Positions 53,068-55,452 of a stretch of 55,452 nt of DNA are shown here, in pieces; the stretch's first letter is position 1; each line of letters opens with the position of its first letter. This stretch comes from a cf. Phormidesmis sp. LEGE 11477. Lineage in GTDB: Bacteria; Cyanobacteriota; Cyanobacteriia; Phormidesmidales; Phormidesmidaceae. The notes beneath the pieces are model-generated. The model ran no database searches. It had not been told where the DNA came from and saw only the letters and a program-made list of their open reading frames with translations. The stretch is taken from NCBI RefSeq assembly GCF_015207105.1, contig NZ_JADEXO010000028.1:1-55452 (forward strand). Direction: 5' to 3'. Position numbers and translations under genes: made by a program.

Positions 53068-55323
53068 AGGCCTGCAATTCGAGTAATTAGCGGAGGACCC
53101 GGTGCGGGGAAGTCATCGTTTGCGAAGATCTTTGCAGCTCGACATGCACGACAAGGTGAGTTTCCAGTGCTGTTCATACCACTACATCAGTTTGATCCAA
53201 CAGGCGACTTGGTGGCAGCAGTCGGTGAGTTTATTCGCTACGACCAGTACTTGAAAGGCAACCCGCTTGACCCAAACGATAGTAGCTTGAGGCTGCTGAT
53301 TATCTTTGACGGCTTAGATGAGCTAGCGATGCAGGGAAAGGTGTCAAGAGAAACGGCTCAAGCCTTTGTTCAGGAAGTGAAAGATAAGGTGAGTCGGTTC
53401 AACTTTCGAGGAACGCGCCTTCAGGTGATCATCACAGGAAGGGAAGTTGTCGTTCAAGAGTCTTTCCCGGAATCACGTCAAATCATTTATGCTACGCCGT
53501 ATGTTTTCTCTGTAGAAGAACGTTACAGAAGAACAGAGCAGTATGTTGATGCCGATAACCTGCTATGGAAAGACCAGCGTCATGAGTGGTGGCAGAAGTA
53601 CGGGGTGGCAATACAGAAAAACTATCCTGTGATGCCAGATGAGCTTCAGGTAGAGAGCTTATTTGAGATTACGGCACAGCCCTTGTTGAACTACCTAGTT
53701 GCACAGAGCTATGTGTCTGGACGTCTGACCCTTCCAGAGGAGAGCAATCTAAACACGCTCTATGCAGACCTGCTGAATGATGTTTATGAGCGGGGCTACG
53801 AAGGCAGCAACCGCAGACACCGTGCTATTGCTGTGATGTCAAAAGAACACTTTGTTCGAGTTCTAGAAGAGATTGCGCTGGCGGCATGGCACGGTGATGG
53901 TCGGACAACGACTGTTGAAGAGATTGAAGCGCACTGCGAGCGCAGTGGTTTAAAGCGGCTGCTCAATGATTTTGAAGAAGGCGCTGAAGTGGGTGTGACA
54001 CGAATGCTCGCAGCGTTCTACTTTCGACAGGGCGGCAGACGCAGTGAAGAGAAAGCCTTTGAGTTCACTCATAAGAGCTTCAGAGAGTACTTATCAGCTC
54101 GTAGAATCGTCCGAGCGATGGACCGTATTCAAAGAGAGTTAGAGCGGCGTGAAGAAGATATGGAAGCGGGGTGGGATGAGCGAGACAGCTTACATCACTG
54201 GGCGGAGGTGTGTGGTCCTACTCGTATGGATATCTACCTGTTAGATTTTCTACGGAATGAGGTAGCTCTATGCCCCTTAGAACAAGTTGCTAAGTGGCAG
54301 AGAACATCCAGTAACTTGATTGGTGTGATGCTCCGTCAGGGAATGCCGATGGAAAAGGTTGAACCCACATTGAAGTTTCATGAGGCGAATCGAAGGGCAG
54401 TCAACGCGGAAGAAGCACTGCTGGCAGCTTTGAGTGCTTGTTCTTGGACCACTGAAGCCATCTCCACTGTGGAATGGCCTTCGCCCGAATCATTTGGCGG
54501 ATGGATTGCACGGTTACAGGCTCAAAGAATAGACGAGGAAAACGTGGTTTCTCTGTACTGCTTAGAACGCTTGGAATTAGCTTCCTTAGTTCTTATTGCA
54601 CGAGACTTTTTCGGAGCCAACCTGAGCGGGGCCAACCTGAGCAGAGCAGACCTGAGCAGTGCCAACCTAGTCGGAGCCGACCTGAGCAAAGCAGACCTGA
54701 ACGGAGCCGACCTGAGTGGGGCAGCTCTGATCAGAGCTAACCTGATTAGAGCTGCCCTAAGCGGAGCCAACCTGAGCGGAGCCAACCTGAGCAGTGCCAA
54801 CCTAGTCGGAGCCGACCTGAGCAAAGCAGACCTGAACGGAGCCGACCTGAGCGGGGCTAATCTGATTAGAGCTGCCCTAAGCGGAGCCAACCTGAGCGGA
54901 GCCAACCTAATCAGCGCCGACCTGAGCAGAGCTAACCTAAGCGGAGCCAACCTGAGTAGATCTGACCTGAGCGGGGCCAATTTGAGTAGAGCCGACTTGA
55001 ACGGATCTGACCTGAGCGCGGTTAATTTGAGCAAAGCTGACCTGCGTGGATCTGATCTGGGCGGAGCCGATCTGCGCCGAGCGCATCTAGGCTTTATCAG
55101 TCTAGGTAAAGCTAACCTAAGCGGAGTCAATCTGAGCGGAGCCAATTTGGTCAAAGCCAACCTTAGTGAAGCCAACCTTAGTGGAGCCAACCTTAGTGGA
55201 GCAAAGAACATCGGAAGAGATCAGCTATTACCTGCCCACCTATGCAGAACATGCCTACCTAAAGGGATTAAGTTGGATCCTAACCGAGATTGTGAGCGGC
55301 TGAGAGAAAGGCAAGCGCCATAG
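53065..55323 (+). pseudogene. NACHT NTPase with C-terminal pentapeptide repeats, 5'-truncated by the IS
   Basis: The frame is open from the IS edge (53065). It encodes the P-loop ISGGPGAGKSSF (about 53086-53121) and, further on, the NACHT Walker B LLIIFDGLDELAMQGK, then a helical STAND region (FTHKSFREYLSARRIVRAM) and a C-terminal stack of about 35 pentapeptides. The P-loop has no ATG or GTG upstream of it in the remaining sequence; the first GTG (53167) lies after it. The N-terminal effector and the start have been lost to the IS insertion. Intact relatives are signalling or antiviral STAND NTPases. Confidence 0.8.
54616..55200 (+). repeat. Pentapeptide repeat tract A(D/N)LxG with an internal 135-bp duplication
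   Basis: About 35 near-continuous pentapeptides of the form A(N/D)L(S)(G/R/K), which fold as a right-handed quadrilateral beta-helix. At DNA level CCTGAGCAGTGCCAACCTAG and the following ~75 bases occur at 54651 and again at 54786, an offset of 135 bp or nine pentapeptides, with few differences. The near-identity marks recent slippage or unequal recombination. Confidence 0.85.
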
Positions 55324-55330
55324 TTTGAAG

Positions 55331-55452
55331 TGAACCCCTAAATTTGGACAGTAAAATCAGGTGATAGAAAGTCTAGACTTGTTCGTATCACCTTTAGACG
55401 ATTACTGCTCCTTCCTCCACTTTTCTTCAAATTCACTAGGCGTCAAATAGCT
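55331..55452 (-). mobile_element. End of an IS3-type element (continues beyond the window)
   Basis: TGAACCCCTAAATTTGGACAG (55331-55351) resembles the 3' terminus of IS3-family elements, which begin and end TG...CA with a TTGGAC-type inner repeat. The transposase orfB stop lies about 70 bp inside it, the usual distance. The rest of the element is outside the window, so the inverted repeat partner cannot be checked. Confidence 0.6.
55402..55452 (-). CDS. IS3-family transposase OrfB, C-terminal tip
   Basis: Only 16 codons are visible on the minus strand, reading SYLTPSEFEEKWRKEQ then TAA. The Y(L)(T/S)P.EFE string is the standard C-terminal end of IS3-family OrfB integrase-like transposases. 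The catalytic core lies outside the window. Confidence 0.6.
   Translation of the reverse strand, partial: SYLTPSEFEEKWRKEQ

Noticed and set aside
54522-55211. A 229-codon minus-strand open frame across the pentapeptide tract (repeated APLRLAPLRSA).
   Set aside because: It is the antisense shadow of the GCC/AACCTGAGC repeat; its low-complexity sequence follows directly from the plus-strand codons.
1-55452. CRISPR arrays, tRNA and rRNA genes.
   Set aside because: No regularly spaced direct repeats of CRISPR size, no tRNA TPsiC-type blocks and no rRNA-like sequence were noticed; the regular repeats seen are coding (YD, Ig, pentapeptide).

Overview
The window looks like a chromosomal segment of a filamentous-type cyanobacterium. 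The octamer GCGATCGC (the HIP1 element abundant in many cyanobacteria) recurs in and between genes, the proteins are of cyanobacterial type, and insertion-sequence debris is frequent. No rRNA, tRNA or CRISPR array was seen.

Positions 1-1650 are a scarred edge: the tail of an IS200/IS605 tnpB with its right-end hairpin, a small gene broken by that insertion and by an amber codon, a MerR regulator with an operator-like dyad in its promoter, a carboxymuconolactone decarboxylase-family gene, and a 36-codon stump of an aldo/keto reductase.

Positions 1650-17200 hold three nitrile-hydratase-family (NHase) enzyme sets. A minus-strand run (10268 to 1650) encodes a DUF1097-type membrane protein, a CobW GTPase, NHase beta and alpha with a CSLCSC (iron-type) claw, a small accessory chaperone, a HupE/UreJ metal permease, a nitrate/sulfonate-type ABC transporter, and a second NHase beta/alpha pair with a CTLCSC (cobalt-type) claw. 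An Lrp/AsnC regulator, a second ABC transporter and a RutB-like cysteine hydrolase follow. A third, plus-strand set (15435-17173) has an alpha-type subunit plus the beta subunit split into two genes and a chaperone, the layout known from thiocyanate hydrolase and toyocamycin nitrile hydratase. The hydrolase may stand in for the amidase that normally follows an NHase; none is visible here.

Positions 17200-33100 are an organosulfur-scavenging region. On the minus strand are ssuD-ssuA-ssuC-ssuB (alkanesulfonate monooxygenase and its ABC transporter). On the plus strand are a sodium:solute symporter, a small membrane protein, a LysR regulator fused to an SsuA-like substrate-binding domain, the flavin reductase ssuE, a DszA/DmoA-like flavin monooxygenase and a divergent RibBA. 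A YeiH sulfate-exporter-like gene with a divergent LysR gene follows. Together they would import sulfonates and sulfur organics, cleave C-S bonds with reduced FMN, supply flavin and export surplus sulfur anion. The pathway assignment is inference from family membership and layout. A 119-bp MITE-like element and a partial copy lie at 17789-18007, and a dead IS6-type transposase at 32293-33048.

Positions 33260-51250 contain a tiny Cys-rich gene, a dienelactone hydrolase, and one giant gene (34564-50043, 5159 codons) made of CARDB, beta-helix-like, putative-Ig, propeller, FG-GAP and YD/RHS repeats, ending in a variable RHS tip. The AT-rich gene behind it is a candidate immunity gene. From 51400 to the end, an IS whose ends match the MITE sits against the truncated 5' end of a NACHT-pentapeptide-repeat gene, and an IS3-type element begins at the right edge.
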